From the NCBI RefSeq assembly GCF_003590875.1, contig NZ_QYUN01000002.1, positions 1 through 64,000 on the forward strand: a DNA stretch of 64,000 bases, given 5' to 3'. The position numbers and the translations under genes were made by a program. Position 1 is the first letter of the stretch. The number at the start of each line of letters is the position of its first letter. Under the pieces are notes generated by a model. That model was not told the origin of the DNA, ran no database searches, and saw only the letters and a program-made list of their open reading frames with translations. Below are positions 53,724 through 63,024 of the stretch, piece by piece. This DNA comes from Noviherbaspirillum cavernae. Lineage in GTDB: Bacteria; Pseudomonadota; Gammaproteobacteria; Burkholderiales; Burkholderiaceae_D.

Positions 53724-54785
53724 ATGCGTCAATATCCTCCTCCTGTGACAGACCGCAAAATACGATTCGCCTTGGTTGGCTGCGGACGTATTGCGAAGAA
53801 CCATTTCGCCGCGATTCGGCAGCACGATAGCCGTTCGGAACTGGTCGGTATATGCGACATCGATCCGAAAGCGTTGGCCGAAGCCGCAGCCAGCACTGGC
53901 GCTACTCCATACAATAGTCTGAGCGAAATGCTCGAAAAGTGTGAGGCCGATGCGTTCATCCTGACGACGCCTTCCGGATTGCACCCGGAACAGGCCATAC
54001 AGATTGCTGAACGAGGTCGTCATGTCATCACGGAAAAGCCGATGGCAACGCGCTGGGAAGACGGCAAGCGCATGGTCGCCGCATGCGACGCGGCTGGCGT
54101 GCGCTTGTTCGTGGTGAAACAGAATCGCCGGAATGCAACACTTCAACTGTTGAAGAGAGCCGTAGAGAAGAAGCGTTTCGGCCGCATCTACATGGTCAAC
54201 CTGAATGTCTTCTGGACGCGTCCGCAGGAGTACTACGACAGCGCCAAGTGGCGCGGTACGTGGGAATACGACGGCGGTGCGTTCATGAATCAGGCCAGCC
54301 ATTACGTGGATCTGGTTGACTGGCTGATCGGCCCGGTCGAAAGCCTGCAGGCATATACGGCTACGCTCGAGCGCGACATTGAAGTGGAAGATACCGGCGT
54401 AATCAGCCTGCGTTGGCGTAATGGCGCACTCGGTTCGATGAACGTGACCATGCTTGCGTATCCGAAGAACCTGGAAGGCAGCATCACGATCCTCGGCGAA
54501 AAGGGGACCGTTCGCATCGGCGGCGTGGCGGTGAATGATGTGCAGCATTGGGAATTTGCCGAGCCGGATCCGGACGACGAAAAGATCAAGGATGCCAGCT
54601 ATCAAACGACTTCCGTTTACGGCTTTGGCCACCCGCTGTATTACGACAACGTCATCAAGGTGCTGCGCGGTGAAGCGGAGCCGGAAACGGATGGGCGCGA
54701 GGGCTTGAAGTCTCTCGAAGTGCTTATTGCGACATATTTGTCGGCGCGTGACGGCAAGCGTGTCGCCCTGCCTTTGGATTATTGA
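53724..54785 (+). CDS. wbpB: UDP-GlcNAc uronate 3-dehydrogenase (WbpB-like, Gfo/Idh/MocA family)
   Basis: It oxidises C3 of UDP-GlcNAcA to the 3-keto sugar, working with WbpE. The 353 residues have the N-terminal Rossmann fold ([17 protein letters not shown]) and the Gfo/Idh/MocA signature [13 protein letters not shown], which gives the conserved EKP. The catalytic-domain text [20 protein letters not shown] holds the conserved histidine. The C-terminus is complete. wbpD starts one base after its stop codon. Confidence 0.92.
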   Translation: MRQYPPPVTDRKIRFALVGCGRIAKNHFAAIRQHDSRSELVGICDIDPKALAEAAASTGATPYNSLSEMLEKCEADAFILTTPSGLHPEQAIQIAERGRHVITEKPMATRWEDGKRMVAACDAAGVRLFVVKQNRRNATLQLLKRAVEKKRFGRIYMVNLNVFWTRPQEYYDSAKWRGTWEYDGGAFMNQASHYVDLVDWLIGPVESLQAYTATLERDIEVEDTGVISLRWRNGALGSMNVTMLAYPKNLEGSITILGEKGTVRIGGVAVNDVQHWEFAEPDPDDEKIKDASYQTTSVYGFGHPLYYDNVIKVLRGEAEPETDGREGLKSLEVLIATYLSARDGKRVALPLDY

Positions 54786-54786
54786 T

Positions 54787-55347
54787 ATGAGCGCTGTGAT
54801 TCACTCCACCGCAATTGTCGATGACGGTGCGCAAATCGGAGACGATACCCGCGTATGGCATTGGGCGCATGTATGTGGCGGCGCACGTATTGGCAAAGGC
54901 TGCTCGCTCGGGCAGAACGTTTTCGTCGGCAACGACGTGGTCATTGGCGACAACGTCAAGATTCAGAACAACGTCTCGGTGTATGACGCCGTGCGTCTCG
55001 AAGACGACGTGTTTTGCGGTCCGAGCATGGTGTTTACCAACGTTTACAACCCGCGTTCGGCCATCACTCGCAAGAACGAGTATCGCCAGACAGTGGTGCG
55101 GCGGGGCGCGACTCTCGGCGCAAATTGCACAATCGTCTGCGGTGTCACGATTGGAGAACATGCATTTGTCGGCGCCGGCGCCGTTGTGAACCGTGATGTA
55201 CCTGCCTACGCCCTGATGATGGGGGTGCCCGCGCGCCGGCAAGGCTGGATGTGCAAGTGTGGTGTTCAGATCAAGGACAAGGGCGACGTGCGTTGCAATT
55301 GCGGCGCAAGCTACCGAATCAACGAATCAACCTGTGTGCCTTTATGA
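54787..55347 (+). CDS. wbpD: UDP-3-amino sugar N-acetyltransferase (WbpD-like)
   Basis: It acetylates the 3-amino group to give UDP-GlcNAc(3NAc)A. The 186-residue protein is a left-handed beta-helix built of hexapeptide repeats ([20 protein letters not shown] and on). It includes the catalytic region [12 protein letters not shown] and the end [20 protein letters not shown] small C-terminal cysteine group ([15 protein letters not shown]) looks like a zinc ribbon, as in other WbpD relatives. The ATG is two bases after the wbpB stop; wbpE overlaps its end by ATGA. Confidence 0.92.
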   Translation: MSAVIHSTAIVDDGAQIGDDTRVWHWAHVCGGARIGKGCSLGQNVFVGNDVVIGDNVKIQNNVSVYDAVRLEDDVFCGPSMVFTNVYNPRSAITRKNEYRQTVVRRGATLGANCTIVCGVTIGEHAFVGAGAVVNRDVPAYALMMGVPARRQGWMCKCGVQIKDKGDVRCNCGASYRINESTCVPL

Positions 55348-56456
55348 CAAACAAGATCAATTTCATCGACCTCAAGGCACAGTATGCCGCGTTGAAACAA
55401 TCCATCGACACGCGCATCCAGCGCGTACTCGACCACGGCCAGTACATCATGGGGCCGGAAGTGCGCGAGTTGGAAGAGAAACTGGAGGCGTACACCGGTG
55501 CGAAGCATTGCATCACCGTTGCCTCCGGTACCGAGGCGCTGCTCATTTCACTGATGGCACTGGGTATCAAACCTGGCGATGAGGTCATCACGACGCCGTT
55601 CACCTTCGTTGCGACGGCAGAAGTCATTGTGCTTCTTGGCGCAACGCCGGTATTTGTCGATATACAGCCGGATACGTGCAACATCGATCCTGCCTTGATA
55701 GAGGCGGCGATTACGCCCCGGACCAAGGCCATCATGCCGGTCTCGCTGTACGGCCAGGTCGCCGACATGGACGAAATCAACGCCATTGCCGCACGCCACG
55801 GCAACATTCCTGTTATTGAAGATGCGGCCCAGAGCTTCGGTGCCGCGTACAAAGGGCGGCGCAGCTGCAACGTGTCGACCATTGGTTGCACAAGCTTCTT
55901 CCCGAGCAAGCCACTCGGGTGCTATGGCGACGGAGGTGCCATTTTTACGAATGATGATGTGTTGGCGCGGGCAATGCGTGAAATCCGTGTGCATGGCCAG
56001 GAGCGGCGTTATTTCCACACTCGTATTGGTGTCGGCGGCCGGATGGATACCTTGCAATGTGCGGTGGTGCTGGCAAAGCTGGAGCGCTTTGACTGGGAAA
56101 TCGAACGTCGCGTTGAATTGGGAAAAGTTTACGCAGACCTGATCAAGGATGCACAAATACCGGTTGAACTCTTGTCGACAAGGGAGGACAGGAGTTGCGT
56201 ATGGGCGCAGTACACGGTCTTTACCGAACAGCGGGATGCATTTCAAGAGCATCTGCAATCCTGCGGGATTCCGACGGCGGTTCACTACCCGGTCACGCTC
56301 AACCGGCAGCCAGCCTATCAGCAGGTGTGCGTCCCCGGTTCCACGCCATTGAGCGAAGCCGCGGCGAAAAAGGTGATCAGCCTGCCGATGAGTCCGGATC
56401 TCTCCGCAGATGACCAGCGGAGAATCGTTTTGGTCATGGCCGAATTCAAGTTTTAA
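55344..56456 (+). CDS. wbpE: UDP-3-keto sugar aminotransferase (WbpE-like, DegT family)
   Basis: A PLP-dependent aminotransferase that adds the amino group at C3, normally from glutamate. The 370 residues start [18 protein letters not shown] and include [15 protein letters not shown], the aspartate region [12 protein letters not shown] and the PLP lysine in [16 protein letters not shown]. The C-terminal [12 protein letters not shown] is also as in the family. Together wbpA, wbpB, wbpD and wbpE make a complete set up to UDP-GlcNAc(3NAc)A; the 2-epimerase wbpI is not in the window. Confidence 0.93.
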   Translation: MTNKINFIDLKAQYAALKQSIDTRIQRVLDHGQYIMGPEVRELEEKLEAYTGAKHCITVASGTEALLISLMALGIKPGDEVITTPFTFVATAEVIVLLGATPVFVDIQPDTCNIDPALIEAAITPRTKAIMPVSLYGQVADMDEINAIAARHGNIPVIEDAAQSFGAAYKGRRSCNVSTIGCTSFFPSKPLGCYGDGGAIFTNDDVLARAMREIRVHGQERRYFHTRIGVGGRMDTLQCAVVLAKLERFDWEIERRVELGKVYADLIKDAQIPVELLSTREDRSCVWAQYTVFTEQRDAFQEHLQSCGIPTAVHYPVTLNRQPAYQQVCVPGSTPLSEAAAKKVISLPMSPDLSADDQRRIVLVMAEFKF

Positions 56457-56467
56457 GGGTCTGTTAC

Positions 56468-57472
56468 ATGTATCGCGGTAAAAAAATAAGCGTTGTCGTC
56501 CCGGCGTACAACGAAGAAACGCAGATCGGACGCGTCATCGAAACGATGCCTGATTTGGTAGACATGATTGTCATCGTCAACGATTGCAGCAAAGACCGGA
56601 CGTCGGAGGTCATCCGCAATCATCCAGGCTATCTGGCCGGCAGGGTCACGTTGCTGGAGCATGCGGTCAATCAGGGCGTTGGCGGGGCGATTGCAACGGG
56701 CTACAAGTGGTCCAGGGACAATGCCTACGACGTTGCTGTTGTCATGGCAGGCGACGGCCAGATGGACCCGGACGATCTTCCGGCGATACTGGATCCCGTT
56801 GTCGATGATGAAGCTGACTACACCAAGGGAAACCGTCTGGTGACCGGCGAGGCCTTCAAGAAAATCCCCAAGATTCGCTTCTTCGGGAATTCAGCCCTGT
56901 CTCTTTTCACCAAGATTGTGTCCGGCTATTGGCATGTCGCGGATTCGCAAACCGGCTATACCGCCATCAACGCCGAAGCACTACAGGCAATCGACTGGGA
57001 TGCCATGTACAAGCGTTATGGACAGCCCAACGACTTGCTCGTGAAGCTGAACGTGGCGGGTATGAGGGTGGTCGATGTGCCTATCGAGCCAGTCTACAAC
57101 GTCGGAGAAAAATCGGGCATCAAGGTGCGCAAGGTGGTTTTCACCATCGGCTCCCTGCTGGTGCGGCTTTTTTTCTGGCGACTCAAAGAAAAGTACATCA
57201 TCCGGAATTTTCACCCGCTCGTCTTCTTCTACGCCTTCGGATTCTTTGGCGTGGGGCTCAGCGCGCTGCTGTTCATACGCTTGATCGCCTTGTGGATTGC
57301 TCAAGGAGCGGTTCCAGAGATCACGTTCCTCAGCTGGCTGTTCTCGTTTTCGCTGGGCTTTAATTCCCTGTTTTTTGCGATGTGGTTCGATTACGAGGAA
57401 AACAAGCACCTTAACCCACCATTGCGAAGTCGCGACGTAAAACGCATCCTGAACAAGCCGCATAGTCAATGA
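56468..57472 (+). CDS. GT2 glycosyltransferase with C-terminal membrane segments
   Basis: A 334-residue inverting glycosyltransferase. The GT-A domain has SVVVPAYNEETQIGRVI, VNDCSKDRTSE and the metal motif VVMAGDGQMDPDDLP. After residue 230 come an amphipathic stretch and two hydrophobic segments (FHPLVFFYAFGFFGVGLSAL, FLSWLFSFSLGFNSLFFAMW). The layout is that of DPM1/GtrB-like enzymes that use polyprenyl phosphate, but donor and acceptor are unknown. Its stop overlaps the wzx start by four bases. Confidence 0.85.
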   Translation: MYRGKKISVVVPAYNEETQIGRVIETMPDLVDMIVIVNDCSKDRTSEVIRNHPGYLAGRVTLLEHAVNQGVGGAIATGYKWSRDNAYDVAVVMAGDGQMDPDDLPAILDPVVDDEADYTKGNRLVTGEAFKKIPKIRFFGNSALSLFTKIVSGYWHVADSQTGYTAINAEALQAIDWDAMYKRYGQPNDLLVKLNVAGMRVVDVPIEPVYNVGEKSGIKVRKVVFTIGSLLVRLFFWRLKEKYIIRNFHPLVFFYAFGFFGVGLSALLFIRLIALWIAQGAVPEITFLSWLFSFSLGFNSLFFAMWFDYEENKHLNPPLRSRDVKRILNKPHSQ

Positions 57473-58785
57473 TCGGGGCGATGATCTCGCGGGCGGTACA
57501 AAGTCTGCGGCACCAAAAATTATCGCAAGACATTGCCTACAGTCTGGGAAGTTTCTTTGTCCTGGCGGTGAGTGGAATCGTGATAAATATCGCGATTACC
57601 GCATTGCGGGACGCCGCTGCGCTGGGAGTGTTCAACCTCAGCTATGCGGTTTATATCGTTGCATCGCAATTTGCGGTGTTTGGATTGCACTACTCTGTAT
57701 TGCGTTACTCCGCATATCACGAAGCGTCAGAGCAAGAGCGCGGAACGCTTCTTTGTACCGCGAGTCTGGCCGCGCTCTTGCTTGGAGTGCTTGCTGCGCT
57801 GATTGTCCACTCGGCCGAGCCGTTGTTTGCACGCGCGTTTGGCAGCGAAGTGACTGCGCGTGCAGTCAGCAATGCGGCTTGGGGGCTTGCACTCTTTCCG
57901 TTGAATAAAGTGCTGCTCGCGTACCTGAATGGCCTTCGACGTATGAAGGCCTATTCCGTCCTGCAAGGAGTGCGCTATTTCGTCGTCATGCTGCTGGTCG
58001 CAATCATTGCAGCCTCCGCACGCCCGATAGAAGATGCTGCATTCTGTTTTCTGATTGCTGAAGTCATAACCGCAGTCTTGGCAATCGGCTATCTGATTTC
58101 CAGAAGGTTGATTCGACGTCCTCGAGTTACCGTTGAATGGATGCGCAGACATTTCAGTTTCGGTGCAAGAGGCCTGATGGCCGGCATGTTCTCCGAAATC
58201 AATTCCCGAATCGATGTTTTGATGATCGGTTTCTTCCTGACGGATCGGGCGGTCGGCATTTACAGTTTTGCCGCCATGCTGGTTGATGGCCTCTATCAGG
58301 TACTTGCGATAGTCCGCATCAATTTCAACCCGATGCTCGTCAGTGCCATACGCGACAAGCAATGGGATCAGGCGAGGCATTTACGTGTCCTGGCGCAAAA
58401 AATTGTCTTGCCAGTCGCGTTATTCCTGGCTCTGGGCCTTGTTTTGGCGTACTACGCAGTCACCGCCTGGGTGATGCCGGAAAAGGGCATGCTCGAAGGC
58501 TTGCCATCATTGGTGATTTTGCTTGCGGGATTGGTATTAGTCTCGCACCTGGTCCCTTTCGACAACTTGATGATGGTGTCGGGCCATCCGGGCTACCAGA
58601 CTACGCAACAGTTGTGCACCGTCGGTGCGAACATATTGATTGCTGCGATTCTGTTGCCGGTGCTGGGTATCGAGGGGGCTGCGATCGGGACGGCTGTGAG
58701 TTACGTGACGGGAATCGCCACGCTCGTATTCTTTGCAAACCGGGTTATCGGTTGGCAGCTGCTGCGAAACGTATTCAGATATTAG
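57469..58785 (+). CDS. wzx: Polysaccharide flippase, Wzx/MATE-like
   Basis: A 438-residue inner-membrane protein with about 12 hydrophobic segments, of the polysaccharide transporter branch of the MOP superfamily. It would move undecaprenyl-diphosphate-linked repeat units across the membrane. It starts with a short basic region and LSQDIAYSLGSFFVLAVSGI; the centre has FSEINSRIDVLMIGFFL, and near the end GYQTTQQLCTVGANILIAAI, as in many Wzx proteins. Assignment is by fold and context, as Wzx sequences are very divergent. Confidence 0.82.
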   Translation: MIGAMISRAVQSLRHQKLSQDIAYSLGSFFVLAVSGIVINIAITALRDAAALGVFNLSYAVYIVASQFAVFGLHYSVLRYSAYHEASEQERGTLLCTASLAALLLGVLAALIVHSAEPLFARAFGSEVTARAVSNAAWGLALFPLNKVLLAYLNGLRRMKAYSVLQGVRYFVVMLLVAIIAASARPIEDAAFCFLIAEVITAVLAIGYLISRRLIRRPRVTVEWMRRHFSFGARGLMAGMFSEINSRIDVLMIGFFLTDRAVGIYSFAAMLVDGLYQVLAIVRINFNPMLVSAIRDKQWDQARHLRVLAQKIVLPVALFLALGLVLAYYAVTAWVMPEKGMLEGLPSLVILLAGLVLVSHLVPFDNLMMVSGHPGYQTTQQLCTVGANILIAAILLPVLGIEGAAIGTAVSYVTGIATLVFFANRVIGWQLLRNVFRY

Positions 58786-58825
58786 AACTTGTGACAATCA
58801 GCAAGTTGCTCGAGGAGTAGGACAT

Positions 58826-60865
58826 ATGTGCGGAATTTTTGGTGTGCTGGCGGGAAAAGGTGCCGCGATTGGCGGCGACGCGCTTCAGGCAATTCTTGGG
58901 CAGCTATATGAGCTGTCCGAAAGCCGTGGCAAGGAGTCGGCGGGAATACATGCGTACCTGCCCCAGCGCAGACATGCATGGACCCTCAAGGGAGATGTTC
59001 CCGCGACGGACCTGATAAAGACTTCTCAATATCAGACTGTTATTCGTGCTGTCCTGTCCGAGGCGTTCCCGGCCGGGCAGCAGCATGTTGAGACTCCGGT
59101 GGCAATGCTGGCGCATTCACGTCTGGTGACGAATGGTGCGGCTGAAAGATACGAGAACAATCAGCCTGTTCGATCCGGCGGCGTGACTATGATTCACAAC
59201 GGCATTGTGGTGAACGTGGACGATCTCTGGCGGGGCAATCCGCATTTACTTCAGAGTGCTGAAGTTGATACCGAAGTGATCGCGGCGATCGTCAACGATG
59301 CGTTGTCGCAGGGGGGGGATGCAGTTCAGGCAACTTGCATCGCATATCGCAAGTTAAAGGGGGCTGCATCCATCGCGTGGGTGCATGACGCATTTTCGCA
59401 GGTGGTGCTTGCTACAAATACTGGTGATCTTTACTTTTTTCACGATGAGTCCCGGAGCCTAATTGTCTTTGCCTCCGAGCGTTACATTCTCGAGCAAGCG
59501 ATGCAGAGATGCGTCGTTTCAAGTGAGCCATACACAATCGCATGGCTTGGGGCGGGAAATGGAATGGTATTCGACCTGACAGGTGGGAAAGTACAGCGAT
59601 TTGATCTGGGTGGCACGCATGTGCCACGAACGTCAATTTGCGAGCAATCTGAACTCGCAACTCATCATCAAGACAGTGCCGTCACAGGCAACGCTGCAGT
59701 AGTGGTGGCCGTGTCGGATGCAGATGAGTCATTGCTGCGCTATGACGAAGCCGCGATTCGGTCGATTCGCCGTTGCACTTGTTGCGTGTTACCCGAAACA
59801 TTCCCTTTCATTGAGTTCGACCAAAAAGGCGTATGTAATTATTGCCGTAGCTATAAAACCAAATATAAAGGGGTTGATCCAACCGCAGTCAAGCGGCAGT
59901 TCATTGAATCGATCCAAAAATATAAGGCGAAAGGTGGTACACCGGATGTGCTTGTGCCATTCAGTGGTGGGCGGGATAGTTGCTACGGGCTGCATTTGAT
60001 ACAGCGTGAGTTCGGCCTCAATCCGATAACGTTCACATACGACTGGGGCATGGTTACGGATCTGGCCCGTCGAAATATTGCGCGAATTTGCGGTCAGCTT
60101 GGAGTGCAGAACATTCTCGTGTCGGCAGACATAAAAACAAAACGCGAAAATATCCGCAAAAATGTTTCGGCATGGTTAAGGCAGCCTGATTTGGGCATGG
60201 TGCCACTCTTCATGGCCGGAGACAAACAGTTCTTCAAGATCGTTAATCAGCTCAAACGCCAGACCGGTATTCGTCTGAATCTATGGTCTGGCAACCCGCT
60301 TGAAAATACGGATTTTAAATCGGGTTTTTGTGGGGTTAAGCCTGATTTTGGAAAGGACCGCCTTGATTTCCTTTCTCTGGATCGAAAAATTCGCCTTGCT
60401 GGCTATTATGGGATCCGATTCCTGGCGAATCCTAGTTACATCAATTCATCGTTGCTGGACACTGCGAACGCATTTTCCTCATATTACCTAGAACCACGAG
60501 AGGATCTGTTCTTGCTGTTTAATCATCTGGTCTGGGACGAGAATGAGGTCAATGAAACGCTTATTAATACTTACAATTTCGAATTGGCCGCGGACACTCC
60601 AAGTACGTGGCGAATTGGAGATGGCACCGCCCCTTTTTATAATTATATTTATATGACTGCGCGGGGATTCACTGAATTTGATACTTTCCGGAGCAATCAA
60701 ATTCGGGAGGGCATGATGAAGCGGGATGAGGCGCTCGAATTCGTTCTGAAGGAAAACTATCCACGAGTCGAATCGCTGCGTTGGTACCTCAGCACAATTG
60801 GCCTCGACTTCAACGCCACCATCAAGGCGATTAACGCGTTGGATACCTTGGGGCTGCACTCATGA
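58826..60865 (+). CDS. Fusion: class II glutamine amidotransferase + WbpG/PseA-like PP-loop sugar amidotransferase
   Basis: A 679-residue protein. Residues 1-270 are a class II (Ntn) glutaminase: the start MCGIFGVLAG gives the catalytic cysteine after loss of Met, followed by SRGKESAGIH, LAHSRLVTNG and IHNGIVVNV. Residues about 310-679 are a sugar N-acetyl amidotransferase with cysteines (RCTCCVLPETFPF, GVCNYCRSY) and an ATP PP-loop VPFSGGRDSCYGLH near 379. WbpG in Pseudomonas turns an N-acetyl into an acetamidino group and gets ammonia from separate HisH2/HisF2 proteins; here the ammonia source is fused. GAGGAG before the ATG fixes the start. Likely substrate: a UDP-diacetamido uronic acid or its polymer precursor. 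Confidence 0.87.
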   Translation: MCGIFGVLAGKGAAIGGDALQAILGQLYELSESRGKESAGIHAYLPQRRHAWTLKGDVPATDLIKTSQYQTVIRAVLSEAFPAGQQHVETPVAMLAHSRLVTNGAAERYENNQPVRSGGVTMIHNGIVVNVDDLWRGNPHLLQSAEVDTEVIAAIVNDALSQGGDAVQATCIAYRKLKGAASIAWVHDAFSQVVLATNTGDLYFFHDESRSLIVFASERYILEQAMQRCVVSSEPYTIAWLGAGNGMVFDLTGGKVQRFDLGGTHVPRTSICEQSELATHHQDSAVTGNAAVVVAVSDADESLLRYDEAAIRSIRRCTCCVLPETFPFIEFDQKGVCNYCRSYKTKYKGVDPTAVKRQFIESIQKYKAKGGTPDVLVPFSGGRDSCYGLHLIQREFGLNPITFTYDWGMVTDLARRNIARICGQLGVQNILVSADIKTKRENIRKNVSAWLRQPDLGMVPLFMAGDKQFFKIVNQLKRQTGIRLNLWSGNPLENTDFKSGFCGVKPDFGKDRLDFLSLDRKIRLAGYYGIRFLANPSYINSSLLDTANAFSSYYLEPREDLFLLFNHLVWDENEVNETLINTYNFELAADTPSTWRIGDGTAPFYNYIYMTARGFTEFDTFRSNQIREGMMKRDEALEFVLKENYPRVESLRWYLSTIGLDFNATIKAINALDTLGLHS

Positions 60866-61626
60866 GGGATTTCACCCTTGCGGCGTATATGCGTGTGATA
60901 CGAGCATTGCAAGATAAGGGGTTGCCGATTTTTGGTATCCAGCGATGGCTCACAGCGAATCCTTCCAACGGAGCCCTCATTCGCCATGACGTTGATAGGA
61001 GGCCGCTAAACGCGCTTCGCATGGCAGAAGCGGAGGCCCGGGCCGGGATACAAACGACCTACTACTTTCGCGTAGTAGGCAGCGCATTTGATACCAAAAT
61101 CATGCGTGAAGTATCCCAATTGGGGCATGAAGTTGGCTATCACTATGAAGATTTGGCGCTTGTGCGGGGGAACATGCAGGCGGCGCTGGCTTCATTCAAG
61201 AAGCATCTGGCTATGCTACGGGAAATAGTTCCAATCCAAACTGCCGCAATGCATGGAAGCCCGCTTTCTCGTCATAACAATCTCGAGATTTGGGGAAGTG
61301 CTGCTATTGAAGAGTATCAGCTGATCGGTGAAGCATTTTTGTCTGTGAACTACCAGAACGTTTATTACTTTACAGACACTGGCAGAAGTTGGGGGGCAAC
61401 CTCAACCAATCTACGCGATCGTCCTGTAGGCATACTAACTCCAGAGTTTGCAATACATGATTCCCGTGAATTGTGTGCATTTATCATGGGAAATCCGATC
61501 GAGAAGCTGGCAATTTCCGCTCATCCAGAACGTTGGGATAGCTCCCTTGCAGGATGGGCGGGGCAGGCATTGAAGGATGGTGCTGTCAATGCAGTGAAAA
61601 GGGTCATCGCCAATGCACGAAGGTAG
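60862..61626 (+). CDS. Polysaccharide deacetylase-like protein
   Basis: A 254-residue protein with NodB-like features: the metal motif in ALIRHDVDRRPLNAL, then HEVGYHYEDLAL, HGSPLSRHNN and ISAHPERW. There is no signal peptide, so it acts in the cytosol, if active, on a nucleotide- or lipid-linked sugar. Its start overlaps the previous stop by ATGA and its end overlaps the next gene by 14 bases. It could remove an acetyl group before a different acyl group is added by the following genes. Confidence 0.75.
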   Translation: MRDFTLAAYMRVIRALQDKGLPIFGIQRWLTANPSNGALIRHDVDRRPLNALRMAEAEARAGIQTTYYFRVVGSAFDTKIMREVSQLGHEVGYHYEDLALVRGNMQAALASFKKHLAMLREIVPIQTAAMHGSPLSRHNNLEIWGSAAIEEYQLIGEAFLSVNYQNVYYFTDTGRSWGATSTNLRDRPVGILTPEFAIHDSRELCAFIMGNPIEKLAISAHPERWDSSLAGWAGQALKDGAVNAVKRVIANARR

Positions 61627-62572
61627 TATTTACCACACCACGGAGTGGTTTGATTTTGTAGAAAGGGCCTTGGGATGGCGAATCCACTTCGCAGTGGATC
61701 TGCACGAAGGCAATCCCCGGTACCTTCCATTTGTTACCAAGCTGCAGCTGGGAAGGAGAAAGCACATTTGTTTGCCATTGTCGCACCATGTTGGTTTCAT
61801 GGATGCGATCTCTCATGTCCCGAAGCCGGAAATCGTGCCACTGAAGTCGTTGAGCAATATTGAAATTCACGATGCTGTAGAAATTTCGGAAGTCGAGAAA
61901 TACTGCGATTACCGTAGCTCTGTTCTCGATATGCGGCCGTTTCCTGATGAAACTGCCCTATTTTCAAGACTCAACAAAAATAGCATTCAGCGAAAGATTA
62001 TCAAGGCGCAAAAGGAGGGAGTGGTAGTTGTCGACGAGAGCAGGAATCCTGGTGCATTCAAGATTTTCAGAGATATGCAGACGGATACCCGCATCCGACA
62101 GCATTCGCTAATGTACCCTCCAAAATTCTTCGAGATTCTCTATGAGACTTTCAAAGCCACGGGATGGGTCAAGCTATATCTTTCATACAAAGATGGCATT
62201 CCACTGGCGGGCATCATTTTTTTTCATTTTGGGAATGTGGCTACCTATGCCTACGGAGCATCGCACAACATAAGGGAAATTTCATCCTTGGGTGCCAATC
62301 AAGTCGCTATGTGGACCGCCATTGTCGAGGCACACAGAGCGGGTCTGCATTATGTTGATTTTGGAGTTTCTCCGAAGGGAAATGAGGATTTGCTTGCTTA
62401 CAAGGCAAAATGGGGGGCGAATGAAACCGACATGTTTTATTCCCGGAAAGGTCAAGGCCTAAGAATTTCGCGAGAGGGACGACTCAAAAAACACATGTTG
62501 ACTTTAGTGTGCTCTTTACCGAGACCCCTCTATGTTTGGGTTTCTTCAAAGATAATGAAAATGTTGTTATGA
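61613..62572 (+). CDS. FemAB/GNAT-like acyltransferase
   Basis: A 319-residue cytosolic protein with two GNAT-like halves, as in FemAB/BioF2-like proteins of polysaccharide clusters. Recognisable parts are IYHTTEWFDFVERALGW at the start, LFSRLNKNSIQRKIIKAQKE and GIPLAGIIFFHFGNVATYAY. The final part HYVDFGVSPKGNEDLLAYK is the typical end of the acetyltransferase fold. Such proteins transfer an aminoacyl or acyl group to an amino sugar. It overlaps both neighbours. Confidence 0.75.
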   Translation: MHEGSIYHTTEWFDFVERALGWRIHFAVDLHEGNPRYLPFVTKLQLGRRKHICLPLSHHVGFMDAISHVPKPEIVPLKSLSNIEIHDAVEISEVEKYCDYRSSVLDMRPFPDETALFSRLNKNSIQRKIIKAQKEGVVVVDESRNPGAFKIFRDMQTDTRIRQHSLMYPPKFFEILYETFKATGWVKLYLSYKDGIPLAGIIFFHFGNVATYAYGASHNIREISSLGANQVAMWTAIVEAHRAGLHYVDFGVSPKGNEDLLAYKAKWGANETDMFYSRKGQGLRISREGRLKKHMLTLVCSLPRPLYVWVSSKIMKMLL

Positions 62573-63024
62573 GTATATATAGGAGAGTCTTGGTTGCGGC
62601 CATTAGAGCGATGGCTGCTCGCTGCTTTATTCCGAAATTGCGCCATTTTCTCTATCGAAGGTCGGGGTTGCCCATCGGCGATAGGACGTTTGTCAATATG
62701 GGTCTTACTGTGGTGGATGATTATAAAAATTTGGTGACAATTGGAAGTCGCGTCGCAGTGGCGCCAAACGTCACTCTTATAGCCTCTTCTGATCCGAACA
62801 ATTCGTGGCTGGCGAGAATCGAGCGCCTGTCAAAATGTCAGGCCATAAAGTTAGAGGATGATTGCTGGATTGGTGCTGGCGCCATAATCATGCCGGGCGT
62901 TGTCGTTGGTGAGAAGGCTATCGTAGCGGCTGGAGCGGTCGTTACAAAAAGTATCGGTCCCGGTGAGATTCATGCCGGCGTTCCGGCAAGGAGAATCGGC
63001 GATATCAAGGATTACATCGCATGA
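62569..63024 (+). CDS. Hexapeptide-repeat acyltransferase
   Basis: A 151-residue left-handed beta-helix O-acyltransferase-like protein. Hexapeptide repeats run from about residue 55 (LVTIGSRVAVAPNVTLIASS, then CWIGAGAIIMPGVVVGEKAI), ending in the usual GVPARRIGDIKDY. The N-terminal 35 residues are basic and amphipathic. It probably acetylates a sugar of the repeat unit. Its ATG overlaps the previous stop, and its stop overlaps the next start (ATGA). Confidence 0.83.
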   Translation: MSIYRRVLVAAIRAMAARCFIPKLRHFLYRRSGLPIGDRTFVNMGLTVVDDYKNLVTIGSRVAVAPNVTLIASSDPNNSWLARIERLSKCQAIKLEDDCWIGAGAIIMPGVVVGEKAIVAAGAVVTKSIGPGEIHAGVPARRIGDIKDYIA

